Part shown: one piece after another, positions 20,791 to 31,600 of the stretch | Position numbering within the stretch: the stretch's first letter is position 1 | Layout: each line of letters opens with the position of its first letter | Assembly: GCA_003116995.1 (NCBI GenBank) | Contig: BDSL01000166.1 | Location: 62,001 to 126,000 of the forward strand | Source of the DNA: Yamagishiella unicocca | Taxonomy: Eukaryota > Chlorophyta > Chlorophyceae > Chlamydomonadales > Volvocaceae | Direction of reading: 5' to 3' | DNA: 64,000 bases | Notes under the pieces: model-generated | What the model saw: only the letters and a program-made list of their open reading frames with translations | What the model was told of the DNA's origin: nothing | Databases searched by the model: none | Made by a program: the position numbers and the translations under genes

Positions 20791-23250
20791 TGCCCTGTTT
20801 GCTTCCTCCTCTTTTTCCTCCCTTCCCCCTCCCTCCGTCCCCCTTTCTTTTGCTTTTGTCTTCCCTCCCGCCCTTCCTTTTCCTCGGCTTGCCTTCCGCC
20901 CCCCGCTGCTCTTTGCCGCTGCCCTTCTTTTTCTCTCTCGTCCTTTCCCTTCGCCGCCGCCCCTGGTGCTTTCTTTCTCGGCCTCTTTGCTCCCCTCCTC
21001 GTCTGGTTTTGTCCTTTTGGCCTCTCTGGTTGCCGCGCCTCGGCTCTTTTCTCCCTTCCTGCCTTCTCCCCTTCGCCCGCTTCTCCCGTCCCTCCCTGCC
21101 TTTCCCCCGCCCCGTCCTTGCCTCCTCCTTCCCCGTGCTCTTCCCGCCCCTCCTGTCCCCGCCGCCTCCTCCTTCTTCCTCCGTCCCTCTCTTCCCTTCC
21201 CGGCTTTCTTCCCTCGCCGCGGGCCGCCCCCCCGTTTTCCCCCTTGCCCCTCCCCCTCTCCTGTTGTTTCTTTCGCCCCTCCGTCTTCTTTCCCCTGTTT
21301 TCCGCTTTCCGTTCGCCCCCCCTGTTGTCTTCCCCCTTTTCCTCTTTTTTGTTCTCCCCTTTGGGGCCCCCTTCCCTTCTTCGTCTCCCTTGTTCCCTCC
21401 TTTCCTTTTTGGGTTTTTTGCCTTCCTTTCCTGCTTCTTTTTTTCTCCCCTGCCTTTCCGTTTTTGCTTCCCCCTCTTTTTCCCCGTTCGTCCTCCCTTG
21501 TTTTTCTCCCCCTTTCGTTTTCTTCTTTTTGCTTTGCTTCCGTCCTTTTTGCGTCCCCCCTCCCTTCTCCCGTTTCTTCTCCTCCGTCCCCGCCTTCTTG
21601 TTTGTTTTCTTTCCTGCCCCCTCTCTCCTTGCTCTCGCCCCCCCTTTTTTGTTTGTTTTGTTTTCTTTCTCGCTGCCTTCCTCGTGTTCTTTGGTCCCCG
21701 GCCCCTCCCTTTTGCCCCTCGTTCTTTGTTCCTGCCCCTTCTCCCTCCCCCTCCCCCCTCTCTCCCCTCGTCTCTTTCTCTTTCTCTTTTTCCGTTGGCG
21801 GCGGTGGCTTCTTCCTTTTTTGCTTTTTCCCCTTCCTCTCCTTCGCTTTTTTTTTTCTGTCTTCCCCCCCGGGGGCCGCCCCCTTCTTTGCTTTTTTTGC
21901 CTCTCCTTTGTTTTCTTCTCTTTCCTTTTTGCCCTCCTGTCGTTGCCCCGCGTTCCCCTCCTGTTCTTCCCCCCCGGGGGCCCTTCCCGTCCTTTTGGCC
22001 CTCTTGCCCTTGCTGCCTCCGTTGTCCGCGCTTGTTTTCCTCCGCTCCCCCGCGGGGCCCGCTCGCGCCTTTTTCTCCCTCTCCCGCGTCTCTTTGCTCG
22101 TCCCCCTTTGGGGCCCGTCCGCGGTCCCGCTCCTCCTGCTTTTTTCCCGCCGGCCCCTTTCTTGTCTCCTCCCTTCTCGCTGCTTTCCGCCCTCCTCTTG
22201 GTGTTTGTTCCCTGCTCCCTCCCTCTGGCCCTGGCTTCCCTCTTCTTTTGCCTTCGTTTCGTCCTTTGGTTTTTTTCTTCCCGCGGCCGCCCCTCCCCGC
22301 CCCCCCGGGCCGCCCCGTGTTTCCGGTCCTCCGTTTTCTTTGGTTTCTCCCTTTCCCCCTGTTCTCTCTCGTCCCCCCTTGGGCGTGGCCCCCCCGTGTC
22401 CGTTTTTTTTGCCGCCGTGTTTCTCCTCTTTGTTTTTTCGCTTTCCGTTTTTTTTGTCCCTGTCCTCGCCTCGCCCCCGCTCCTCTTTTCTTTTTCCCCC
22501 TTTTTTGGTGTTTCCCTCCCCCGCTCCCGCCTTTCCCCTTGTTTTGCTCCTCCGTTTCCTGTCGCTCCCTTTTTCCGGTCCTCCCTCCCTTGCTCCCCTT
22601 TGGGGCCGTCCTCCGTTCCCCTTCTTTTCTCTTCCCCCGCCGGGGGCCGCCCGTCCGCGGCTCGCCCGCTTTTGCTGTGTTTTGCGCTGCGTTGTTCCCT
22701 TTCTTTTTTCTGCTCTCCTTGCCGTCCCGCTTCGTCCCCTTTTGCTCGGTTTCCCCTCGCCTTGCTGCTCCTTTTCCCTTCCTCTTTCCTGCTCTTGGCT
22801 TTGGTCCTTGCTCCTTCCTTTTTGCCCCCGGCTTTTGTTTTGTCTTTCCTTTTCTCTTCGGTGCTCCTTCTCCCGCTGCCTCCCTTCTCGCTTTCCTTCC
22901 CTTTCCTTTTCCTTTTCCTGGCTTTTTTTCTGTTGTTTGCGTTTCCTTTTTTCCCTGTGCCTCCTCCTTCGCGGCTGGCCCCCTTTTTCCCGTCTTTCCC
23001 CCCTTCCTTTGTGCTTCCCTCCCCCTCCTTTCCTCCCCCCTGCTTTTTCTTTTCTCCCGCCTTTCCCCTCGGCTGTTTTCGTGTTCCTGTGTTTTGTTTC
23101 TCCCCCCGCCGTCCGGCCTCCTTTTGTTTCCTTTGTTCTCTTTCCGCCTTGTCTTTGCCTCCTTTCCCTCTTTTTCGCCCCTCGTCTTGCCGTTTGCTTT
23201 TTTCGCTTTCCCTTTCTTCCCTCTCCCCCTTCTTTCTCCCTCTCCTCTGG
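20791..23250 (-). CDS. A/G-rich minus-strand coding tract (segment B), with small repeat islands
   Basis: Same base character as segment A: plus strand C/T-rich, minus-strand triplets compatible with Lys/Glu/Gln/Asn-rich protein. Hairpin-like cores occur at about 21,355 and 21,965, and a repeat copy of the cttcctttggtttttttctt type at about 22,262-22,310, with another core near 22,595-22,660. These may be insertions in the coding sequence or short gaps between separate genes. I recognise no conserved domain. Boundaries are those of the repeat-poor sequence. Confidence 0.3.
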
Positions 23251-23350
23251 TCCCTCCCTTTTGGGGCTGTCCGCGTCTTCCCCTTCGGGCCGTGCTCCCC
23301 TGCCCTTTGCCTTTGGCCCCTGTCGTCCGCCCGCCGGGGCCTGTTCTTCT
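23251..23350. repeat. repeat island between coding tracts
   Basis: Contains ttttggggctgtccgcgt and C-run/G-run cores shared with other intergenic blocks. It probably marks a gap between two minus-strand genes or an insertion. Confidence 0.45.
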
Positions 23351-25100
23351 TCTCCGCTCCTCCTTTCCGCCTCCCCTTTGCTTTCTTTCTGGTTCCGGTT
23401 TTCTCCTCCGTCGTTTTCGCCGGTTTGGGCCCCTTTTTCTTTTGCCCTGCCCTCCTCTTTTCTTTTCCCCCTTTGGGGGCCCCTCCCTTCCTTTCCCCCT
23501 CCCGCCCGGCCTTTTTTCGCTTCCCCTGCTTCTCCCCTTGTTCCTTTTTTTTGCCGCTCCTTTTTGTCTCTCCTTCTTTCCTTTGCTCCTTTTCCTTGTT
23601 CCTCCTTTTCCTGCTTTTTTCCTCTCCCTCCCCTTCCCCCTCTTCTTTCGCCCCGTTTTTGCCTCGCGCGGCTTTCTTGTGCTTCCCTCTCGGCTCGCTT
23701 TTCCCGTCTTCCCGCGCTGCGTTGTTTTCCTGCCTTTGCCCGTCTCTGCCGCCCGTCCCGTCGCTCCCCTCCTTTCCTTTTCCTTGGGTTTGGCCTTTGT
23801 GTCCCCCTTCCGGTCCTTCCTTTCTTCCTTTGGTTCTCCGTCGGGGCCCCGCCCCGCCCCGTCGCTTCCCGCCTGGTCTTTTGGCGCCCCCCGTTTCCCC
23901 CTCCTTTTCTCCTCCCGTCTTGTTTTTTGCTTCGCCTGCCCTCCCTTGCTCGGGGTCCGGTTCTTTTCCTCCCGGCCCTTGCTTTTTGTCCCCTTTGGGG
24001 CGTGTTTGTTTTCTCGTCTTCGCCCGCCGTGCTTTCGCTTTCCTCCCGTTCTCTCGCTTCTTCCCTGTTTTTTTCCTTCTTCCCGCCGTGCCCTCTTGCT
24101 GCGCCTCTGGTCCCTCTGCGCTCTTCTCCGCTTTTTTCGGCTGTTCCCCTTTCTCCCCCCCCCTGGCTTTTGGTTCGCCGCCGGTCCCCCCGTTTCCGTC
24201 CGCTCTTTGTTTTGTTTGTGGCGTCTGTGTCGGTCCTCCCCCTTCTTCTCCTCCTTCCGTTTCTTTTTGTGTCTCGCTTCTCCCCCTGTTCGGTGTCCTC
24301 CCGCCCCCCCGCTCCTGGGCTCCCCCCTCCCCCCCCTGCTTTCTTCTTTCTTTTCTTCCCCGCCCCTGTTCGTGCCCCGCTTTCGGCCTTCTTCCCTCCT
24401 GGCTCCTTGCCCGCGGCTTCTCTTGTTGTGCTTTTGCCCCCGTCCCCGCCTTTGTTTGTCCCCCGCTTTCTCTTCTGCCTTTGCTCCCCTCTTTTTTTGG
24501 TGCGTCGGTTTTCTTTCTCCGTCTTTCGCTCCCGTGTTTGTCCCCCTGCTCCGTTCGGTGGTTTTGTTTTCCTTTCTTTTTCCCTTTTGTCGCCCGCTTT
24601 CCCCCTTGTTGTTTGCCCCCGCCCCCCGCTTTTTTTCCCCCCCTCCCGTCTGCCCTTGCCCTCCCCGTGTTGTGTTCTTTCCCCTTTTTTTCGTCGTTTT
24701 TCGTTTCTTCTCCGTCTCTTCGCCTTTGCTCTCCTGTCCCGTTCTTCCTCGTCTTCCCTTTCCTCCCGGCGCCCCTTCCCCTCGCTTTGTCCTGTCGCCC
24801 CCGCCCTTTTTCCGTTGTCTCCTTTTTGTCCCCCGCTCCTGCGCCTCCGTCGTTCCTTTTTTCCTTGCGCTCCGTGGTGCTGGGCTTTGCGTTGTCCTCT
24901 TTCCCGGTGTTCCTTGTCCGGCTGGCCTGTTGCTTTGTTTCTTCCCTTCTTTCTCGTTTTTTCGGCGTTTTTCCTCTTTCTCCTTTTTTCCCCCTTCTTT
25001 CGTTGTCTCCTTCTTTTTTGCTTCTCCTCCTCCTTCCCCCCCGTGTTGCCTTTTTTGCTCCGTGCCCCTTCCCCGTTCTGCCCCGGCTTTTTGGGTTTTT
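23350..25100 (-). CDS. A/G-rich minus-strand coding tract (segment C)
   Basis: Minus-strand triplets around 24,500-24,580 read as Lys-Gln-Asn-His-rich text with no forced stop. Around 23,500-23,650 they read as Lys/Asn/Glu-rich text, and around 24,850-24,950 a similar pattern holds. A repeat copy with the core ctccgtcggggccccg sits near 23,825-23,865. The tract ends where dispersed repeats resume near 25,110, which would put the gene start here. Together with segments A and B it covers about 8.5 kb, similar to the roughly 3,000-codon ORFs of Chlamydomonas plastids, but this is a size match only. Confidence 0.38.
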
Positions 25101-28100
25101 CCCCGTCTTCCCCCCTTCCCCCGGCCCTCTCTTTTGTCGTTCCCCTCGCCCCGTTGTCGTTCTTTCTTCCTTGGCCGCCCTTCCCCCTCCGGCTGCTTTT
25201 TTGTTCCCCCTTCGGGCGCCGCCCCGCCCGGGCCCCCCGTTTCCCCTGCTCTCCTTTTCTTTGTGGTGCCTCCTTCCCCGCCCCCTTCCCTTCGCCCTCC
25301 TTTCTCCTGTTTTTTCCCCTCCTCCCTGTTTTCCCTGCCCCGTCGTCCTCGTCCTCCCCTCCCCCGTTCCCCTTCGTTTTCCCTCCTCTTCTTTTTCTCG
25401 TTCCCCTCCGTCTGTCTTGTCTGTTCTTTCCCGTGCGTCCCTCCTTTCTGGTCTTCTCTCTTCTGCTCCTCTCCCCTGGTTGTCGTGTCTTTTTTTCTCG
25501 TTCTTGCCCCTCCCCTCTCTTCTCCGTCCCTCGGCCCTTTTCCGGCCCCTCCCCGCCCTCGTGGTGCCTCCGCCTCTTCTGCTTTCCGCCCGCGCCCCCG
25601 TTCGCTTTCTGCTTTGCTCCCCCCCTCCCCTCTGTCCGTCGCTTTCCTCCGCTCTCCCTCTGCCCCTTCGCCTTCTTTTTCCCTTCTTTTTCGTTTCCCT
25701 TCTTTTTCCCCTCGGTCCGTCCCTCTTCTTTTTGTTTCCCTCCGTCCCTCTTCTTTTTGCCTTTCCCCGCCGGGGCCTTTTTCTTGTCTTTTCTTCCTCT
25801 GGCCGCCCCCCCCCCGGCCGCCCCCCCGGGCCGCCCCGGCGTTTGTTTCCCTTCGTCCCTCTTCTTTTTGCCTTCCCCGCCGGGGCCTTTTTCTTCCTTT
25901 GGTCCCCCGCCGGGGCCCCGCCCCCCGGGCCGCCCCGTCGTTCTCCCGCTCTGCTTTCTCCCCCCGGGCCGCCCCCGTCGGCCCCCGCCGGGGCCGGCCC
26001 CGGGCCGCCCCGTCGGTCCCCTCCCCGCCGGCGCCGGGGCCGCCCCGTTTGGTCCCCCGCCCGGCCCCTGGCTCTCCTTTGGCGCTGTCGCTTTTCGCTT
26101 CCCTTCGTTCGTTCCGCTCGCCCCTCCCTCTCCCCGGCGCGCTCCCTTTGCTCTGCTTTCTGTTCTCCCCGTTTTTCCTCCTCCCTTTGCTTTTCCTCCC
26201 CTCCCTTTTCTTCCCCCTTCGGTTCGTTTGCCCTCCCCTTTGTTTTTTTTCGTGTTTTGTTTCCCTCTCCGCGGGCCTTCCCTCCGGTCCCCGCCGGGGC
26301 CCGCCTCGCCCCTCCCGCCTCCCTTCGCGTCTTCCTCTCTCGCTGCCCTCGTTGTCGTGTCCCGCCCCCCCTTTTTCTTTTCTCCGTCGTGCCTCCCCTT
26401 TTCTCTCTCCCGTCCCTCGCGGTCCGCTCCTCCCCTGCCCTCCCCTCTCGGGCTGCTCTCCCTCCTCCTGTCGTCCCTCTCCCTCCTTCGCCCCCCGCTC
26501 CCCCTCTCCTTCGCCCCCTCTCCCCTCCCCGCTTTTTCTCGTCTCTCTCTTTCTCCTTTCCTTGGCCCTTCCCCCCGCCGTTCTGCTGTGTTCTCCCCCT
26601 TCCCTTCCGCCCGCCCCCGTCCCCTCCCTCTTCCTCTTTTCTTCTTCTGCCCGCCCCTTCCTCCCTCTCGCTTCCCTCCCCTTTGCGCTCCTCGCCTTCT
26701 TTTTCGTTTCCCTCCTTTTTCTTCCCTTTTGCCTTCCCCTTCTTTTTGCCTCCTTTTTCTTCCCGTTTTGTCTCCCGCCTCGCTTTCTCCCTCCTTTTTC
26801 TTCCCTCGCCGCGGGCCGCCGGGCCCCCCCGCCGCGGGCCTTCCCTTTGGTCCCCCGCCGGGCCCTCCCCGCCGGTCCCCCCCTCCCGTTTTTTTCCGGG
26901 CTTGCTGCTCGCCTCCTGCCGTCCTCCTTTTTCGGTTTTCCGTCCTTTCTCCGCGTGTTTTCTTTTTTTCCCCCTGTCCCCGGCCTCTTCTCTTGCCTTC
27001 GCGTCCCCCGCCGGGGGGCCCGCCTTCTCGCTCCGTCGCTTTGCTTTCTCGCCCTTCCGTCCTTTCCGGTTCCCCCTGTCCCGTTTCCCCTTCCTCTGCT
27101 TCCTTTGTTCTCTTCTCTTCCTCGTCTCCTTCGTTTTCTTCTGGCCCCCCGTGTCCCGTTCCGTCGCCCGCCCCTTCCTTTTTGCTTCTCTCTGGCCGTG
27201 TTTTTTCCTCTCGCCCGCCCTCTCTGCCCGCTCTCCCCTTTCCGCGGCCGTCCTGTTCCCCCGTCCCCTCCCCTTGCTTTCGGCTCTCTCCCGCTCGTTG
27301 TCTTCCTTCGTCCGCCGTCTCCTTCCTCCCTCCCGGCGCTCCTCCGCGGCCTCCCGTTTTTGCCGCTCCTTTGCTCCCCTCCCCGTCTTTTCCTGTTCCG
27401 CTCTCCGCCTGCTCCGGGGGCTCTTCTCGCGCTCTGCGCTCTGCTCCGCTTTCTGCCCCGCCCTCGGTTGTCGTTCCCCCTTCTTTTTGTTTCCCTTCGT
27501 CCCTCTTCGCGGGCCGCCCCGCCGTCCTTGTTTTCCTTCTTTTTCTTCCCTCGCCGCGGGCCGCCGGGCCCCCCCGCCGCGGGCCGCCGGGCCCCCCCCC
27601 TCCCCCCCCCCGGGGCGTTTCTTCCTTTCGCCGCCCCCCCTTCGTTTTCCCGCCGGTCCCCCCCCGCCGGGGGCCGCCCCGCCCGGGCCTGTCTTTCTGT
27701 CCTCTCTGGGGCTCTCCTCTGGTCCCTCTCCCGCGGGGCTGTCCGCGTCTTCCCCCTCGTCGCTTTCCCCTCCCGCTCCCCTCCTCCTTTTTTTTCCCCC
27801 CCTCCCCTCCCCCCCGTTCTTCTCTCTCTCGTCTTGCCCCTCCTCTCTCCTCTCTCCCCTCTCTCGCCCGCGCCTTTCCTCCCCTCTCTCGCTCCTCTCC
27901 CCTTGTTGTCGTGTTTTTTTTCTTCTTTTCTTCCCCCGGCCCCCCCCCGCTCTTCTCGTTGTCGTTTTTTTCTTTCTTTTTTTCTTCTCGCCGCCGCCCC
28001 GTCGTTCCTGTTTTGTTTCCCTTTGGGCCCCCGCCCCTTCTTTTTGCCTCCTTTTTCCCGCCGGGCCCCCCCGCCTTTTTCTTCCCTCGCCGCGGGCCTT

Positions 28101-29311
28101 CCCTCCTTTTTCTTCCCGTTTGTTTCTTCCCCCGGCCGCCCCGTCCCCTTCGGGGCCGGCCCCGGGCCGCCCCGTCCTTTCTTCTTCTCGCCGCCCCCCG
28201 CCCGCCCCCCTCCCCTCCGGGGCCTTTTTCTTCCCGTTTGTTTCCCTTCGTCCCTCTTCTTTTGCCTTCCCCGCCGGGGCCTTTTTCTTCCCCCGGCCGC
28301 CCCCCGGGCCGCCCCGTCCCCTTTGGGGCCGGCCCCCGCCGCGGGCCGCCGGGCCCCCCCCGCCGGGCCCCCCCCGCGGGCCTTCCCTTCTTTTTCCCGT
28401 CGGTCCCTCCCCCGCCGGGCCCCCCCCCCGGCCGCCCCCTGCCCCTCCGCGGTCGTTCCGCTCCGCGTTGTCGTTCCTTCCTGCCCTCTCGCTCTCCCCC
28501 TTGGCTGCTCCTTTTTCCCCCTGTCCCTGTCTGTCTGCGGCCCCGTTCCCCCCCTGCCCGCTTCCTTGCTTCCTTTTTCTGCCCTTTTCTTTCCCTCTCC
28601 TCCCTCTTCCCCTCCCTGCTCCCTTCCCCCTCTCCCTGCCTCTCCCTCTCGCCTCCCTCCCTCCTCTTTTCGCCTCTTTTTTCTCCCGTTTTCCCCCCCT
28701 TTTTTCCCCCTTTCTCCCCCTTTTCCGTTGTCGTTTCTCCGCGTTTTTTTTCCCCCTTCGGGGGCCGCCCCCCCGTTGTCGTCCTTTCTTCCCCCGGCCG
28801 CCCTCCCCCTCCCGTTCCTTTGGGGCCTTTTTCTTCCCTTTTGTTTCCCTTCGTCCCTCTTCTTTTGCCTTCCCCGCCGGGGCCTTTTTCTTCCCCGGCC
28901 GCCCCCCCGGGCCGCCCCCGTCGTTTGCCTCCTTTTTCCCGGCGGGCCCCCCCCGCCGGGGCGTTTCTTTCTTTCCCCGCCCGCCCTTCCCTTGTTTTGT
29001 TTCCCTTCGTCCCTCTTCGCGGGCCGCCCCGTCCCTTTCCGGGTTTTTTCTTCCTTTGTTTTTGCCCGCGGCCCCGCCCCCCGCCGGGCCCCCCCGCCGG
29101 GGCCCCCCGTTTCTTTCCCCCCCCCGTTTTTTTTCCGCCCCTGCCCCCGGCTCTTCCCGTCCGGGTCGCTCCGCTCCGGCCCCTTTCCCTTTCTTTTCGT
29201 CCCCCCTTTGCTTTTTTCTTCTCCTCTCTCCTCCCCCTGCTTCCCCCGTCTCTTTTTCCCCCTCTCCTCTTCCGTCCTGCTGCGTTGTTTTTTCTTTTCG
29301 GCGCTCCCGCT
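25101..29311. repeat. long intergenic repeat region upstream of psbD
   Basis: Repeat blocks at about 25,670-26,070, 26,700-26,900, 27,480-27,720, 27,910-28,440 and 28,780-29,150 alternate with C/T-rich unique islands. Many copies of all three main repeat families occur. No tRNA or conserved gene was recognised. The last 150 nt before psbD are unique and should hold its promoter and 5' leader, but no -10/-35 can be read without A. Confidence 0.55.
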
Positions 29312-30352
29312 CTGCCCTCGCGCTTGGTCCTCTCCCGCCCCCGTCCTTGGTTTGCTGCCGCTGCTGCCTGGCTTCGTCCCGCCCGTTTCGTCTTCGTCGG
29401 TTGGTCCGGTTTCTTCCTTTTCCCTTGTGCTTCCTTTGCCCTTGGTGGTTGGTTCCCTGGTCCGCCTTTCGTTCCCTCCTGGTCCCCCCTGGTCTCGCTC
29501 CTTCTTCCTTCGCCGGTTGTCCCTTCTTCCCGCCGCTGTCTCCCCCCCGCCCCCGTCTGGCTCCCTCTCTCCTCTTTGTTTGGGGTCCCGCCGCTCCCGG
29601 TGCTTTCCCCCGTTGGTGTCCCCTTGGTGGTCTCTGGGCCTTTGTTGCTTTCCCCGGTGCTTTTGCTCTCCTTGGTTTCCTGCTTCGTCCGTTTGCCCTT
29701 GCTCGTTCCGTCCCCTTCCGTCCCTCCCCGCGCTTGCTTTCTCCGCTCCTCTTGCTGTCTTCGTCGCTGTTTTCCTTCTTTCCCCTTTCGGTCCCTCCGG
29801 TTGGTTCTTTGCCCCTCGTTTTGGTGTTGCTGCGCTTTTCCGTTTCCTCTTCTTCTTCCCCGGTTTCCCCCCCTGGCCCTTCCCCCCTTCCCCCTGCTGG
29901 GTGTTGCTGGTGTTTTCGGTGCTGCTCTCCTTTGTGCTCTCCCTGGTGCTCCTGTCGCCCCCCCTCTTTGCCGCTGGTGCTGGTGCTCCCCTTTCCGTGC
30001 TTTCCCCCTCCCCCGGCCGCCGCCCCTTCTTCCCTGGTCCCTGCCCCCGTTTCTGGTCCCCGCTTTTTGGTGTTGCTTTCTCCCCCCCCGTTGGTTCCCC
30101 TTCTTCCTGTTCCTTGTTCCGGTCCCTGGTTTCTGGCTGCGTGCCCTGGGCGTTGTCGGCCTTGCCTTCCCTTCCGTGCTTCTGCCTTCGTTTCCCCCGC
30201 CCTTCGTGCCGCCGCCGCCCCTGCGTTCGCCCCTTTCTCTCCTCCCCCCTCCTTCTTCCCGCCGGTCTCCGTGCTTGGCTGGCTGCGCCCGCCCCCCCCC
30301 CGCCCGTTTCGTCTTCCCCGCCGCCGTCTTCCCCCGTGGTCCCGCTCTCTCC
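29312..30352 (+). CDS. psbD: photosystem II reaction centre protein D2
   Basis: D2 forms the PSII reaction-centre heterodimer with D1. With A restored the frame reads MTIAIGT, then [78 protein letters not shown], the [20 protein letters not shown] region with a metal-binding His, and the C-terminus EEVLPRGNAL followed by TAA. The printed gene is 1,041 nt against the 1,059 nt expected for 352 codons plus stop; the 18 missing bases fall in C runs. psaA exon 2 lies about 950 nt downstream, the arrangement known in Chlamydomonas, where the two are co-transcribed. Confidence 0.97.
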
Positions 30353-31265
30353 TTTTTTTTCTTCCTCGTCTTCCTCCTCTCTCTTTCCTCCTCGTCCTTT
30401 TTTTCTTCCTCCCCCGGGGCTTTTCTCTCCCGTCGTTTCCCTCCGGCGTCTCCTCCCCCTTGTTCCGCTCCTCCCGCTCCCCTTGTTCGCCCCCCCCTCC
30501 CGGCCCCCTTCCCTTGTCCTTTGGGCTCCTTTCGTTGGTTCCCCCTCCGGTTCCCCGTCGGGGGCCCTCCCTCCCGTTTTTGCGTGCTTGCGCCGTCTGC
30601 GTTTCCCCCCGCCCGTCCGCTTCTTTGGGCGGTTTTCCCCTCTTCCCCTTTCCCCTCTTTTCTTGCTTCTTCCCCGTCGCTCCCCCTTTGCTGCCGTCCC
30701 CTCCCTCGCCTTGGCCCTTTCGCTCCCTCGCTTTCCTCCCTTTCGCCGTCTCTCCTGCTCTTCTTCGGCCTCGCGTCGGTGCCCCGCGTTCCCCTCCCTT
30801 TGTTTTTTTTCTTCTCCCGGCCGCCCCCTGCCCCTCCGTCCTGGTCCTTTCCTTTTGCCTTTGGGTTCTTTCTTCCCCGTTTTGTTTCCCTTCGTCCCTC
30901 TTCGCGGGCCGCCCCCGGCGTTTGTTTCCCTTCTTTTTCCCCCCGGTCCTTCCCTCTTTGCGGGCCGCCCCGTCCCCTTTGGGGCGGCCCCCCGCCCCCG
31001 GCCCTGCTTTCCCTTTCTTGTCGCTTTCCCCCCTGCCCGGGCCTTTTTCTTCCCCCGTCCCTTTCCGGGTGTCCCGCTCCCCGCCCCTCCCCGCCCCGCC
31101 CCGCCCCGCCCGTCCGTTTCTCCTTGCTTTTCTTCCCCGCCGGGCGCCCTCGCCCCGCCCTTTGCGTTCCCTTGTTCCCCTCTCCTCCCGTTCGTTCGTC
31201 CCTTTCCTTCCCCTTTTGGGGCTCCTCTTTTCCCTTTGTTCCCCTCCCTCCCCTTCTCTCTCTTT
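30353..31265. other. psbD-psaA exon 2 spacer with probable intron 1 3' half
   Basis: No separate gene is seen. Dispersed repeats occupy about 30,790-31,120. The sequence just before psaA exon 2 should carry the 3' half (domains IV-VI) of the split group II intron 1 by analogy with Chlamydomonas. A hairpin core ccccttttggggc lies at about 31,211, but I cannot identify domain V with A masked. Confidence 0.4.
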
Positions 31266-31297
31266 CCCTCCCCTTCCCTTTTTCTCCCTCCTCCCCG

Positions 31298-31474
31298 CCT
31301 CCCCCGGCCCTTTTTCCCGTCCTCTGTCCCCGGCCCCCCCCCCCCTTGGCTTTGGCCTCTTCCTGCCGCTGCTCCCGCCTTTGCTCGTCCTCCCCGCGCT
31401 CTCGCCGCCCTTTCTCGCCCCGTCTTCCGTGCCCCCTTTGGTCCCTTCGGTCTCCTTTTCCTTTGGTTCCGTGG
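31298..31474 (+). CDS. psaA: PsaA exon 2 (trans-spliced), photosystem I core
   Basis: PsaA is one of the two large P700-binding subunits of photosystem I. Only an internal part of about 60 codons is present. It reads KPGHFSRTLSKGPN, TTTWIWNLHADAHDFDSH, EEISRKVFSAHFG and IFIWLSG, then stops abruptly at GTGCG, the group II 5' splice consensus. In Chlamydomonas psaA is in three scattered exons joined by trans-splicing, with exon 2 following psbD; this matches in content, limits and neighbour. No exon 1 or exon 3 text was found in the window. The 5' boundary is approximate because it lies in a C run. Confidence 0.92.
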
Positions 31475-31600
31475 GTGCGCCCCGCTGCCGTCTTTTTCTG
31501 TTCGGCCTTCTTCTTCTCTTTTTTCCCCTCGTTCTCCGCCCCTTTTTTCTCCCCTCCCCGTGCCTGTTTCCTTCCCCCTGCCGCCTTTCCTCTTTCGCGT
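31475..31600 (+). other. 5' fragment of split group II intron 2 of psaA
   Basis: Begins with GTGCGCC directly after the psaA exon 2 coding text, as group II introns do (GUGYG). In chlamydomonad psaA the downstream half of intron 2 is encoded elsewhere beside exon 3. The 3' limit of this fragment cannot be defined. Confidence 0.6.
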
